The translations under genes were made by a program, and so were the position numbers. A stretch of DNA of 35,986 bases. Origin: Bacteroidetes bacterium UBA1947 (GTDB lineage: Bacteria; Bacteroidota; Bacteroidia; Chitinophagales; Chitinophagaceae). The DNA is taken from contig DDET01000036.1 of NCBI GenBank assembly GCA_002336915.1, positions 1 through 35,986 on the forward strand, given 5' to 3'. The notes under the pieces are model-generated. The model was not told where the DNA came from and made no database searches. It saw nothing but the letters and a program-made list of their open reading frames with translations. Of this stretch, positions 7,511 to 15,120 are shown piece by piece. The number at the start of each line of letters is the position of its first letter. Position 1 is the first letter of the stretch.

Positions 7511-8743
7511 ATGAGAAAAATTCTCTACGCATTTTTCTGCGTTGCGCTGCTGTTTACCGCAAGAGCCAATGCACAATGCCTCAGCGGCAGGTATATTGAT
7601 ACCACCTTCTTTCCGACCATTACAAAATCGACCGTAACATATTCTATCCCGTACAACCTGAAGATGGATATTTTTCAGCCAGCGGGTGACCTGGAAGTGA
7701 AAAGGCCGCTTATCATATTGGCACATGGCGGTGCCTTTTACTCAGGGAATAAGTCAACAGATATTACCATCACCCGGCTCTGCAGCCTTTTTGCACACAG
7801 GGGATATGTAACGGCATCCATCGACTACAGGCTGGTACCCAATGCCCTGGCCATGGGCGACTCCGCCACGGCAATAAACGAAGTTATCAAAGCGCTGAGC
7901 GATGGTAAAGCTGCCGTGCGATATTTCCTGCTGGACAGAATGGGGGCTAATCTTTACCGGATAGATACCAACCGCATATTTGCGGGTGGCAATTCGGCAG
8001 GGGCTGTATTGTATATGCACCTTGGCTATATACAAAGCACGGCGGAATGCCCTCCCTATATAGTAAACGCAATGAACCTTAATGGAGGTTTTGAGGGCGA
8101 CAGCGGCAACCCGATACCGGGATACACCACCCATATCAGTGCTGTTATTAACCTGGCGGGGGCGCTGAATATGAGCTCGTTTATAAACGTGCATGATACA
8201 GGCTCTGTAAATGCGCAGGGCGACCAGGACGCTACTGTACCTTATAACTGTGGCCACGCACTTGGCGGCGCGTGCCCCGTTACATTATGCGGCATGGGTG
8301 TATTGGAGGGTATTATGACCTCACAACAAGTATATCATCAAACTGTGGTTTTCCCGGGGCAAGGACATGTGCCATGGAGCAATAACAATACAAACAACAG
8401 CATGTTTTACACAGTTGACTCACTTATTACAAGATTTCTTGCAGACGGGTATGTGTGCAGCCTGCTATCGGTAGCCGGGGTAAAACGTACTATGGCGGAG
8501 CTTACGCTCTTCCCGAACCCAACGAGAGATGTAATTAATCTCAAATCATCGGAAGCAATAAACAGCCTGTCTATTTATGATGCGACGGGAAGACTGGTTC
8601 AACAATATGATGTAAACGGACGAAATACAATTAGCTACCAGGTGAATACGACGAATATACCAGCAGGCATTTATTTTGTAAGAGCAAAATTTGTGCACGA
8701 TGATGAGTATGCGCCCGTGGTGAAACAGATAGTAGTAGAATAA
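7511..8743 (+). CDS. Secreted alpha/beta-hydrolase (esterase) with T9SS sorting domain
   Basis: 410 residues. Signal peptide about 1-21 (ending RANAQ). The oxyanion-hole motif is LAHGGAFYSG (HGG at 72-74) and the nucleophile elbow is GGNSAGA with Ser at about 162. A late His in PGQGHVPWS is a likely triad member. This layout fits the carboxylesterase / BD-FAE family. The last about 75 residues (LFPNPTRDVINL to IPAGIYFVRAK) are a type A sorting domain of the type IX secretion system, so the enzyme is exported across the outer membrane. The substrate cannot be inferred. A terminator follows at 8761. Confidence 0.88.
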   Translation: MRKILYAFFCVALLFTARANAQCLSGRYIDTTFFPTITKSTVTYSIPYNLKMDIFQPAGDLEVKRPLIILAHGGAFYSGNKSTDITITRLCSLFAHRGYVTASIDYRLVPNALAMGDSATAINEVIKALSDGKAAVRYFLLDRMGANLYRIDTNRIFAGGNSAGAVLYMHLGYIQSTAECPPYIVNAMNLNGGFEGDSGNPIPGYTTHISAVINLAGALNMSSFINVHDTGSVNAQGDQDATVPYNCGHALGGACPVTLCGMGVLEGIMTSQQVYHQTVVFPGQGHVPWSNNNTNNSMFYTVDSLITRFLADGYVCSLLSVAGVKRTMAELTLFPNPTRDVINLKSSEAINSLSIYDATGRLVQQYDVNGRNTISYQVNTTNIPAGIYFVRAKFVHDDEYAPVVKQIVVE

Positions 8744-8760
8744 ACTATTTTATTAAAAGC

Positions 8761-8793
8761 ATCCCGCAGCTTAACTTAGCTGCGGGATTTTTT
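8761..8793 (+). terminator. Terminator of the esterase gene
   Basis: ATCCCGCAGCT (8761-8771) pairs perfectly with AGCTGCGGGAT (8778-8788), followed by T6. Confidence 0.93.
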
Positions 8794-8811
8794 ACGCAAA
8801 AAAATAAAGAG

Positions 8812-9072
8812 ATGACACTAAAAGAATCTTTTGAAAAGGCGGTAGCAGATAGTAAGACCATTAGCGAAAAGCCGGATAATGAAACGTTGCTGCGCTTATA
8901 TAGCCTGTACAAACAAGCTACAGAAGGCAATGCGCCGGCTGAAGGGCCAGGCAATCCATTTGATATAGTAGGCAGGGCAAAACATGATGCCTGGCAGGCC
9001 ATAAACGGCATGGCGGCAGATGAAGCCATGCAGCAGTATACGGACCTTGTAGCAAGCTTGCTGAAGAAGTAG
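8812..9072 (+). CDS. Acyl-CoA-binding protein
   Basis: 86 residues, the normal size of this four-helix family. LRLYSLYKQATEG, followed by PGNPFDIVGRAKHDAWQAING, carries the conserved Tyr, Lys and Trp that hold the acyl-CoA. It is a cytoplasmic carrier for long-chain acyl-CoA. It is read as a single gene behind the esterase terminator and converges with the Panacea-domain gene 10 bases downstream. Confidence 0.93.
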   Translation: MTLKESFEKAVADSKTISEKPDNETLLRLYSLYKQATEGNAPAEGPGNPFDIVGRAKHDAWQAINGMAADEAMQQYTDLVASLLKK

Positions 9073-9082
9073 CAGGCGGGGA

Positions 9083-9640
9083 TCAGCTTGCTTTGTCTTC
9101 ACGGAGCGCAGGGCCTTTGCCCAGAGAATGGCTGATGTAATTGAGCAGTTCTTCGGAGGCGCCGCTCTCTTTTGCCATGCTAAGCAACGATATTTCCCCG
9201 TTCTTATCAGCCTCGCGCCAGGCAAGATTCCTGGTGGCTTTGCAGAGGGCCTCAAAGCTCTCATTCTTGTTTTCGCGTATAGCTTCGAAGAGGCAGGCTG
9301 CCTCTGATTGGGAGATATAGCTATCATCGTACTGGGCGATGGACACTATATAGTTTTGCTCGTTGATGTAAAAAAATTCTTTGAGGTTTGTACCAGTGTT
9401 GCCGTTTTGCAGATCCCAGCCTAGTTGCAGGTACATGCTATAGGTATTAAAAGGTACCGCGCCATTTTTCATAGCGATATAGCTGTCCTCAAGTATCAGG
9501 GAATCGAACTGTGCGAGGTGTTTGAGATCGGCAGCATATAATATTGCGAATAAGCGGAAAGGATCGGCCTTGCCTCCCAGGCTTTTTAGTATGAACAAAA
9601 CTACATTTACTGCCTTCCTCGTATCAAATTTCAATTGCAT
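9083..9640 (-). CDS. Panacea (SocA-like) domain protein
   Basis: 185 residues from the ATG at 9640. A GTG at 9727 would add 29 residues without family support. The domain core DPFRLFAILYAADLKHLAQF, then SYIAMKNGAVPFNTYSMYL, matches the Panacea fold used by many antitoxins (SocA relatives) and by some phage-linked proteins. The C-terminal part is helical (EAIRENKNESFEALCKA). A toxin would be expected next to it, but the neighbours are an acyl-CoA-binding protein and MsrA, so this copy looks like an orphan. Antitoxin activity is inferred only from the family. Confidence 0.75.
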   Translation of the reverse strand: MQLKFDTRKAVNVVLFILKSLGGKADPFRLFAILYAADLKHLAQFDSLILEDSYIAMKNGAVPFNTYSMYLQLGWDLQNGNTGTNLKEFFYINEQNYIVSIAQYDDSYISQSEAACLFEAIRENKNESFEALCKATRNLAWREADKNGEISLLSMAKESGASEELLNYISHSLGKGPALREDKAS

Positions 9641-9830
9641 ACGTTTTCTATAGCGATCCCCTGATATCGGAGCGATGACGAGATAAATATCCCGTATTTT
9701 TTTTTCTTCGGATATCAAACTTAGCACTTACTTCGACCGGAAAATCGACTTTACAGAGGCTTAACAATTTTATAATATGTGGATGTAAAACATGTTTCAT
9801 ATTCACAGATGTTTTTCTGCTTTAGCAACA

Positions 9831-9858
9831 AAAAAAATACCCCCGCATAAGGCAGGGG
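9831..9858 (-). terminator. Terminator of msrA
   Basis: Read on the minus strand, CCCCTGC-CTTAT-GCGGGGG (one G-U) is followed by a U-rich run. It lies just past the msrA stop at 9886. Confidence 0.7.
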
Positions 9859-9885
9859 CTGGTAAAAAAGCGGGAGTATTCAGTA

Positions 9886-10560
9886 TTAATGGCTGGTTTT
9901 CAACTTGTCTTTGAATACCTTTTGAAATTTGTCGAGTTTGGGCTTTATGACAAATGTACAATAGGGCTGCGAACCATTGAGGTTGTAATAATCCTGGTGA
10001 TAGTCCTCGGCCTTATAAAATACTGTGAAGGGGCTAATCTCTGTGACAACAGGATTGTCGTATGCCTTCTCATCATTTAGCTTCTTTTTATATTCTTCGG
10101 CCTTTTTCTTTTGCTCCTCGTTGTGGTAAAATATAACCGAGCGATATTGTGTACCTACATCGTTGCCCTGCCTGTTCAGCTGCGTAGGATCATGGGCGGT
10201 CCAAAAGGCTGCCAGCAACTCATCAAAGCTTATTTGTGCGGGATCATAATATACATTGGTCACTTCGGCATGGCCAGTGGTGCCCGTACATACATCTTTA
10301 TAGGTAGGGTTTTTGACGTGCCCGCCTGCGTAGCCCGACTCGACCTTTTCGACACCCTTCAATTGCTGGAACTGCGCTTCCGTACACCAGAAGCAGCCTG
10401 CACCAAAGGTAGCAGTTTCGAGTTTTTGAGTAGGGGCGTTTGTTTGTGGAGTATTCATTTCTTTAAAAGTTTTTGATTGCGGGTAATGCTCATCCTGCGC
10501 GCAGGCCGATAGCTGCAAGCCAAAGAGCAAGAGCAATGATGTTTTGAGTGTCTTGAACAT
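9886..10560 (-). CDS. msrA: Peptide-methionine (S)-S-oxide reductase, lipoprotein
   Basis: 224 residues. Lipoprotein signal MFKTLKTSLLLLFGLQLSAC, so the enzyme acts in the cell envelope. The catalytic motif is FGAGCFWCTEAQF, with the reactive Cys at about 56 and a second Cys at 59. GVEKVESGYAGGH, GHAEVTNVYYDP, FWTAHDPTQLNRQGNDVGTQYRS and EDYHQDYY complete the substrate pocket. It repairs oxidised methionine using thioredoxin-like donors. There is no fused MsrB domain. A TAnnTTTG box (TAAATTTG, minus strand 10573-10566) ends 5 bases before the ATG, which points to a leaderless or nearly leaderless transcript. Confidence 0.96.
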   Translation of the reverse strand: MFKTLKTSLLLLFGLQLSACAQDEHYPQSKTFKEMNTPQTNAPTQKLETATFGAGCFWCTEAQFQQLKGVEKVESGYAGGHVKNPTYKDVCTGTTGHAEVTNVYYDPAQISFDELLAAFWTAHDPTQLNRQGNDVGTQYRSVIFYHNEEQKKKAEEYKKKLNDEKAYDNPVVTEISPFTVFYKAEDYHQDYYNLNGSQPYCTFVIKPKLDKFQKVFKDKLKTSH

Positions 10561-10565
10561 TTTAT

Positions 10566-10573
10566 CAAATTTA
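10566..10573 (-). promoter_or_regulatory. -7 promoter box of msrA
   Basis: TAAATTTG on the minus strand is an exact TAnnTTTG match, 5 bases from the msrA ATG. I see no clear -33 TTG. Confidence 0.45.
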
Positions 10574-10780
10574 CTATTACTTACGCAGCCTGAGCAGATT
10601 TAGATTTTTATAGGGCTATAGACGCCAGCGTTTTAACATCATTTTAGAAAATATGGCCACTCGATAGGTTCCGCGACCCCTTCATTTAATTTGTAGTCAT
10701 GCTCAAAAAAACATGTCACAATATGAACTCCGAATTGACTTGAAATAAACCTTAGCTCATCAAAATTATTTACGTTATTT

Positions 10781-12574
10781 TTAAAAATCGGCCGAGGCCA
10801 AATCAATGGCAGCTTTATCTAACTCATCTTTCATTAAAGAAATATATTGGCTACTTTCATTTTTTAAAGCTGACGCCAATTTCTTATAATAGTTAATACC
10901 GTCCAACAAATTTCCCCTGAATGTTTCGAGCGATTTGGTTTGTTTAGCAGTCGGTCCCGCATTCTGTTGAAGTTTCTTTCTAAAGTGATCAATGTAGAGC
11001 CGTAGTTCGTTTATGAACATATTTGGACGCGGAAGGGAATTAAGAATATTCAAACGCCCATAAATATGGCCTACCATTTCCGAGAGGGAGAACACACCGG
11101 AGAAATACGCGAGGTTGGGCCCCGGGCATATCGTCACAGCCGATAGCTTGTGCGATAATGGCATTTTGCCTTTCAGTAAAACGGCTGAGCCCAACCCTTC
11201 ACATAGGCAGTCCTTTTCGACGATCTTATCAAATTCAACCGAATAAACTTCATCGGGAAGGCCTTTTTCCTTCAGCTGTTTTATTTTGTGGTTCTGATAT
11301 TCGCGCGAAGCGGTGCAGATGGGCGTAGCTGTAAATTCCGTATCGGATGACAAGAATTTCTTATAGCAGGGGCTGCCCGGTCGGCCCTTATTAATCCTTT
11401 CAATACGTTGTTTTTCAGCAGAGCTTTTCCTGAAATTGTTGAATGGTATTCCCAATGGCGAGGCCTGGCTCATGTAATAGTCGTCCTTTTCAGCCGTCGC
11501 CAAATCGTTGATAGTAGTCTCATCCACATTGGTTGCCTCCGGTACGAGCAGGAAGGGGCTGCCCCAGCCAGTGCCGTTCAATTCATAATGTTCCAGCAGA
11601 AACTCATTTTCATTGGCGGTGCCGATCCCACCTTGTACCGTTATTCTCATTTCGGGTGGTACCGGGAATGTGCAACCGCTTTTTTCTTTATTGGCTCTAT
11701 TGCATAGTTCCAATAGCTCAGCCCTGAGTTCTGCCCTCTTTGTTTTGAACTCTTCCAGTATAGGGCCCAGCAAAAGACCATCCGTAGCAAAAGCATGGCC
11801 ACCACAATTCAAACCTGACTCAATCCGAAATTCAGATATCCACAAGCCTTTCTTTGCAAATATCTTGCCCTGCACAAGGGCCGAGCGATAATCGCTCACT
11901 TTTAAAATGATCTTCTTTCTTAAGTTGACATGCTCATCAGGGAAAAAGTCCGCAAATTGCTCAACATAATTATATAACCTGGGGTTATAGCCTGCAGAAA
12001 AAACAACTGAGGAATTTAAATTACTGTTTGCAAAGCCACGGAATGCTGCCAAGGCATCTGAATATTCACTCGGGAGCGCATTTCCCCGGGCATCTACATT
12101 AATCCTGTCCACTTTTGCCATAATGTTTACATCAATACAGCCTGGTACCAATTTTTTTCGCAGTTCATCCTGCCAGTATTTCTTTTGTTCGCCTTCCTCC
12201 AATCCATTCATTCGCACAAACTTAGATTTCACAGGAGATGCATCTGGAAGCAGCTCAAAATATTTGAGGAGGTCATTTTCTCCGCTAAACGGCAGCGACC
12301 GCAATTTGTCCATTTGCTTTTGGACAAGATCACTGACCAAATTGAGATAAGCAGTAATTCTCTTTGCGCGAAAATCATCATCTTTATCAGTTATAGGCGT
12401 GTAAGTTTCGTTGTTTTTAAAAGAATAGTATGCCCTCATTTTTTCTATCAACTGGTCATCCATAATAGAAATAGCAGAAGATATTCCGAAGCGTGCCACT
12501 TTTATGGGGGTATCTATACTGTAGGCCAGGCCTAGCACGGGAATATGGAAATTGTGTAAATTGGATCTGTTCAT
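10781..12574 (-). CDS. Large nitronate-monooxygenase-like (FMN TIM-barrel) protein
   Basis: 597 residues from the ATG at 12574; a TTG two codons earlier also opens the frame. The N-terminus IPVLGLAYSIDTPIKVARFG resembles the opening strand of nitronate monooxygenase/FabK-type barrels. SGLNCGGHAF resembles their EAGGH flavin/catalytic motif, and VQGGIGTANENEFLL resembles the phosphate-binding GGI segment. EATNVDETTI follows, and the C-terminal third is extra, with KDCLCEGLGS and a long helical tail. The protein is nearly twice the usual NMO length. It lies 157 bases behind the fasciclin gene, which has the composite nitrogen-oxide operators. Substrate and reaction are not known; it could be another flavin enzyme. 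Confidence 0.6.
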   Translation of the reverse strand: MNRSNLHNFHIPVLGLAYSIDTPIKVARFGISSAISIMDDQLIEKMRAYYSFKNNETYTPITDKDDDFRAKRITAYLNLVSDLVQKQMDKLRSLPFSGENDLLKYFELLPDASPVKSKFVRMNGLEEGEQKKYWQDELRKKLVPGCIDVNIMAKVDRINVDARGNALPSEYSDALAAFRGFANSNLNSSVVFSAGYNPRLYNYVEQFADFFPDEHVNLRKKIILKVSDYRSALVQGKIFAKKGLWISEFRIESGLNCGGHAFATDGLLLGPILEEFKTKRAELRAELLELCNRANKEKSGCTFPVPPEMRITVQGGIGTANENEFLLEHYELNGTGWGSPFLLVPEATNVDETTINDLATAEKDDYYMSQASPLGIPFNNFRKSSAEKQRIERINKGRPGSPCYKKFLSSDTEFTATPICTASREYQNHKIKQLKEKGLPDEVYSVEFDKIVEKDCLCEGLGSAVLLKGKMPLSHKLSAVTICPGPNLAYFSGVFSLSEMVGHIYGRLNILNSLPRPNMFINELRLYIDHFRKKLQQNAGPTAKQTKSLETFRGNLLDGINYYKKLASALKNESSQYISLMKDELDKAAIDLASADF

Positions 12575-12731
12575 CGTCAATTCTTTTCTACGCTTCCCTG
12601 AAACGTTTATGGGTATTTTATGTCTGGAATATGGAAACCCACGCTACGACCAGGGAACGGTGTTAATTCAACCATGCCCGCTGTTGCATCAGCTTTTCCA
12701 AATATTTCATTTTCATTCGTCAAATAAAATT

Positions 12732-13301
12732 TTACCTTTTCGGTGGCAACAAAACCTCATCTACAACATAGACCAGGCCGTTAGAGGCCGGAATAACAGC
12801 CAAAACATTTGCTGTGCCATTTACTTTTATTTTGCCTTCAATTTTGCTTATCTTAACGTTTTGTGAGTTAACCTGTCCCAGTGACTGGCCATCCTGCAGC
12901 ATTTCTTCTTTATAGATACCTACTGACACATGATATTGCAAAATGTCGGCTAGCTTTTCTTTGTTCTCCGGTTTCATCAGGTCGTCAAGGGTGCCCTTTG
13001 GCAGCTTGTCAAAGGCTGCATTGGTAGGTGCAAACACCGTGTAAGGGCCGGATTTTTTGAGTACATCCACCAGTTCAGCCTGCTTTATGGCCGCAACAAG
13101 CGTAGTATGATCTTTGCTCCCGGAGGCTACCTGCACCACATCCTTTTGAGAAACATCGTCCTTAATCTGTGAAGGCGACGATGGTTGACCTGACACTTCA
13201 GTAGAAGCGGGGCTCCCCTCGCTTGTTGAACTACTCTTTGTATTGCAGGAGAAAAGTAATGAAGACAAACATATTGTTGCCGCAAAAGATAAAAATCTCA
13301 T
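12732..13301 (-). CDS. Fasciclin-domain lipoprotein
   Basis: 189 residues from the ATG at 13301; a TTG three codons earlier also opens the frame. Lipoprotein signal ending LLFSC. A Ser/Pro-rich linker (about 20-50) is followed by one FAS1 domain with SKDHTTLVAAIKQAEL, GPYTVFAPTNAAFDKLP, ILQYHVSVGIY and SNGLVYVVDEVLLPP. FAS1 domains mediate adhesion or, in some bacteria, bind small ligands. The promoter carries a Crp/Fnr-like box and the Rrf2-type palindrome in the same arrangement as the nos operon, so it is likely induced with N2O reduction. The link between FAS1 and nitrogen oxides is unexplained. Confidence 0.9.
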   Translation of the reverse strand: MRFLSFAATICLSSLLFSCNTKSSSTSEGSPASTEVSGQPSSPSQIKDDVSQKDVVQVASGSKDHTTLVAAIKQAELVDVLKKSGPYTVFAPTNAAFDKLPKGTLDDLMKPENKEKLADILQYHVSVGIYKEEMLQDGQSLGQVNSQNVKISKIEGKIKVNGTANVLAVIPASNGLVYVVDEVLLPPKR

Positions 13302-13338
13302 TTTGTTCAAATTTTAGCGTTTAAAATGAATTACCACG

Positions 13339-13346
13339 TAAAACTA
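13339..13346 (-). promoter_or_regulatory. Candidate -7 box of the fasciclin operon
   Basis: TAGTTTTA on the minus strand matches TAnnTTTG in 7 of 8 positions and sits at the same distance from the Crp/Fnr-like box as the equivalent element at nos. Confidence 0.4.
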
Positions 13347-13367
13347 CCTGCCCGTTAACTAAAAAAA

Positions 13368-13383
13368 TATGATCTCAATCATA
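13368..13383. promoter_or_regulatory. Crp/Fnr-like operator upstream of fasciclin
   Basis: TATGAT-CTCA-ATCATA is a perfect 6-bp inverted repeat of the form ATGA-N6-TCAT, FNR-like in layout. One base separates it from the Rrf2-type palindrome at 13385-13404. Confidence 0.65.
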
Positions 13384-13384
13384 T

Positions 13385-13404
13385 AAAGGACAAAAACATC
13401 TTTT
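13385..13404. promoter_or_regulatory. Rrf2-type palindrome, copy 1
   Basis: AAAGGACAAAAACATCTTTT, a diverged copy of the repeated 20-bp GGACA-AAAA-TGTCY palindrome, about 85 bases upstream of the fasciclin start. Confidence 0.6.
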
Positions 13405-13418
13405 ATAGCCAACAATAC

Positions 13419-14594
13419 TTACAGGACCAGGCTCTTCCTTCGCCTGATCTCTTTATTGATCAATTCTAACTCACGGCTGGTTTGCCCCGCCACAGATGTG
13501 TTCTCCTCAGCACGACGCATCAGGTAGGGTATCACGTCTTTGACCGGGCCATATGGCAGATACTTGGAAACGTTGTATCCATTGATAGCGAGATTAAAAG
13601 AAATATTGTCGCTCATACCATAAAGCTGCGAGAAAAAAACATGTTCGTGTGATGGTGCAATATTGAGCGCCTTCATGTATTTAGTGGCTTTGATGCAGCT
13701 TCTTTCATTATGGGTGCCAATAAATAATGCAAGTTTGTCCAGGTTATTCAAACAATACAGTATAGCTACGTTAAAATCGCTGTTGGTGCTGTTCTTATCC
13801 GCTTGTATAGGGTCCGGGTAAGCTAATCGTTTGGCACGCTCCCTTTCCTTTTCCATATATGCCCCCCGGACCAACTTAGCACCAAGCAGATAGCCTTTAA
13901 CTACCGCCTTTTCAATAGATGCCCTGAGAAATGATAATGTGCCGTTGCAATACAGTTGATAGGTATTAAAAACGATAACCTTTTCGCGGTTATATTTCTC
14001 CATCATTGCTTCTGTAAGCTCGTTGCAAGGATCCTGTATCCAGGTTTCCTCCGCATCTACCAACAGCATGATATTATTCTCAGCAGCGACACAGCACACC
14101 TCATCCAGGCGTTGATAAACTTTTTGCCATTCAGCTATTTCAGCCTCAGCCAATGGAACACAAGCGTGTATCTTCTCTAACAGGGAAAACTTTGCAATAC
14201 CGGATATCTTAAGACTTATGAATGGCGTATGCTGTTGCGATGCTGCGAATTGAATGGCTTTGATAAATTCAGCAACAGCTGTATCAAAATCTTGCTCGCG
14301 CTGCTTTCTCTCAGCCCCATAGTCAAGTATGGTATCAACACTGTATTTACCCAGCACATTTGAGGTCTCTGCTGTTTCCGCAAGTGTCTCTCCACCACAG
14401 AATTGCCTGAATATCGTTTTTCTTATCAAGGATTTTACAGGTAAATGCAGAGCCAGTGAAATTTTAGTCATTGCAATGCCCAAGCCGGTTAAGATGGGAG
14501 AGGCAATAAATGAAAACAGGATCCGGGCTTGTTTTAAATCCTTATTTGCCTGGTATTTAAACGCGATCTCCGTGTTATCAAATTGAGTGGCCAT
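13419..14594 (-). CDS. Proline dehydrogenase
   Basis: 391 residues from the ATG at 14594; upstream codons to 14678 would run through a regulatory site. This is the single-domain FAD-dependent enzyme that oxidises proline to pyrroline-5-carboxylate at the membrane. Barrel motifs in order: PFISLKISGIAKFSLLEK, NIMLLVDAEETWIQ, GYLLGAKLVRGAYMEKER, FIGTHNERSCIKA, FFSQLYGMSDNISFNLA, and the C-terminal YGPVKDVIPYLMRRAEEN substrate-binding helix with its paired Arg. It starts divergently from the NorC-like gene; the site at 14695-14714 lies between them, but I see no functional link to nitrogen oxides. Confidence 0.93.
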   Translation of the reverse strand: MATQFDNTEIAFKYQANKDLKQARILFSFIASPILTGLGIAMTKISLALHLPVKSLIRKTIFRQFCGGETLAETAETSNVLGKYSVDTILDYGAERKQREQDFDTAVAEFIKAIQFAASQQHTPFISLKISGIAKFSLLEKIHACVPLAEAEIAEWQKVYQRLDEVCCVAAENNIMLLVDAEETWIQDPCNELTEAMMEKYNREKVIVFNTYQLYCNGTLSFLRASIEKAVVKGYLLGAKLVRGAYMEKERERAKRLAYPDPIQADKNSTNSDFNVAILYCLNNLDKLALFIGTHNERSCIKATKYMKALNIAPSHEHVFFSQLYGMSDNISFNLAINGYNVSKYLPYGPVKDVIPYLMRRAEENTSVAGQTSRELELINKEIRRRKSLVL

Positions 14595-14642
14595 ATTCTT
14601 TTCATAAACGCGCAAAGTTCCTTTTCTTCTGAGCACGGAATA

Positions 14643-14656
14643 ATGACAAGGATCAT
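14643..14656. promoter_or_regulatory. Crp/Fnr-like operator upstream of the NorC-like gene
   Basis: ATGACAAGGATCAT has the ATGA-N6-TCAT layout. It is centred about 65 bases before the predicted transcription start of the NorC-like gene. Confidence 0.45.
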
Positions 14657-14694
14657 CGTTTAGATTGAGCAAAAGCATAGTTCTGCCGATGCAT

Positions 14695-14714
14695 TAAAGA
14701 TATTTTTGTCCTTA
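14695..14714. promoter_or_regulatory. Rrf2-type palindrome, copy 2, overlapping a -7 box
   Basis: TAAAGATATTTTTGTCCTTA is the palindrome read in the opposite orientation. It contains an exact -7 box TATTTTTG (14701-14708) directed at the NorC-like gene, so a bound regulator would block RNA polymerase. It ends 7 bases before the ATG at 14722. Confidence 0.7.
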
Positions 14715-14721
14715 ATTGTAA

Positions 14722-15120
14722 ATGACCCGGATAATACTCACATCATTGCTCTTGAGTTTTTGCTGCTATACAGTATTGGTTTACCTGTATTGCGACACCA
14801 ATAAAATACCGCCGGGTGATATAGCCAGGAACGGATGGGCCGTATGGCAGAAAAATAACTGCCAAAGCTGCCACCAGGTATATGGCCTTGGGGGCTACAT
14901 GGGGCCGGACCTTACCAATATTGCAGCTGTAAGAGATAGAAAGCACCTATACACATTCATAAAATATGGCACAGGGCGCATGCCCAATCTCCAATTACCA
15001 GACGAGGATGTCAATGCGGTTATCGAATGGCTCTCATGGGTGAATAAGACAGGCGAAACAAAAGTGGCTGCAAGTGCCGTCCGTTGGACCGGTACCTATA
15101 GTATCAATAAACAGCAATGA
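14722..15120 (+). CDS. NorC-like membrane-anchored cytochrome c
   Basis: 132 residues. One N-terminal membrane anchor (about 3-23) is followed by a single c-type heme domain: GWAVWQKNNCQSCHQVYGLG (Cys 47, Cys 50, His 51) and the likely axial Met at about 87 (GTGRMPNLQLPDEDV). The sequence around the heme resembles NorC of cytochrome c-dependent nitric oxide reductases. An in-frame stop lies just before the ATG, so the start is certain and the leader is very short. Its stop overlaps the NorB-like start by 4 bases (ATGA), so the proteins are translationally coupled and probably form one complex. Confidence 0.87.
   Translation: MTRIILTSLLLSFCCYTVLVYLYCDTNKIPPGDIARNGWAVWQKNNCQSCHQVYGLGGYMGPDLTNIAAVRDRKHLYTFIKYGTGRMPNLQLPDEDVNAVIEWLSWVNKTGETKVAASAVRWTGTYSINKQQ

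Noticed and set aside
13419..14678. Longer proline dehydrogenase starting at 14678
   Set aside because: The added 28 codons run through the Crp/Fnr-like site at 14643-14656 and are not part of the family's N-terminus.
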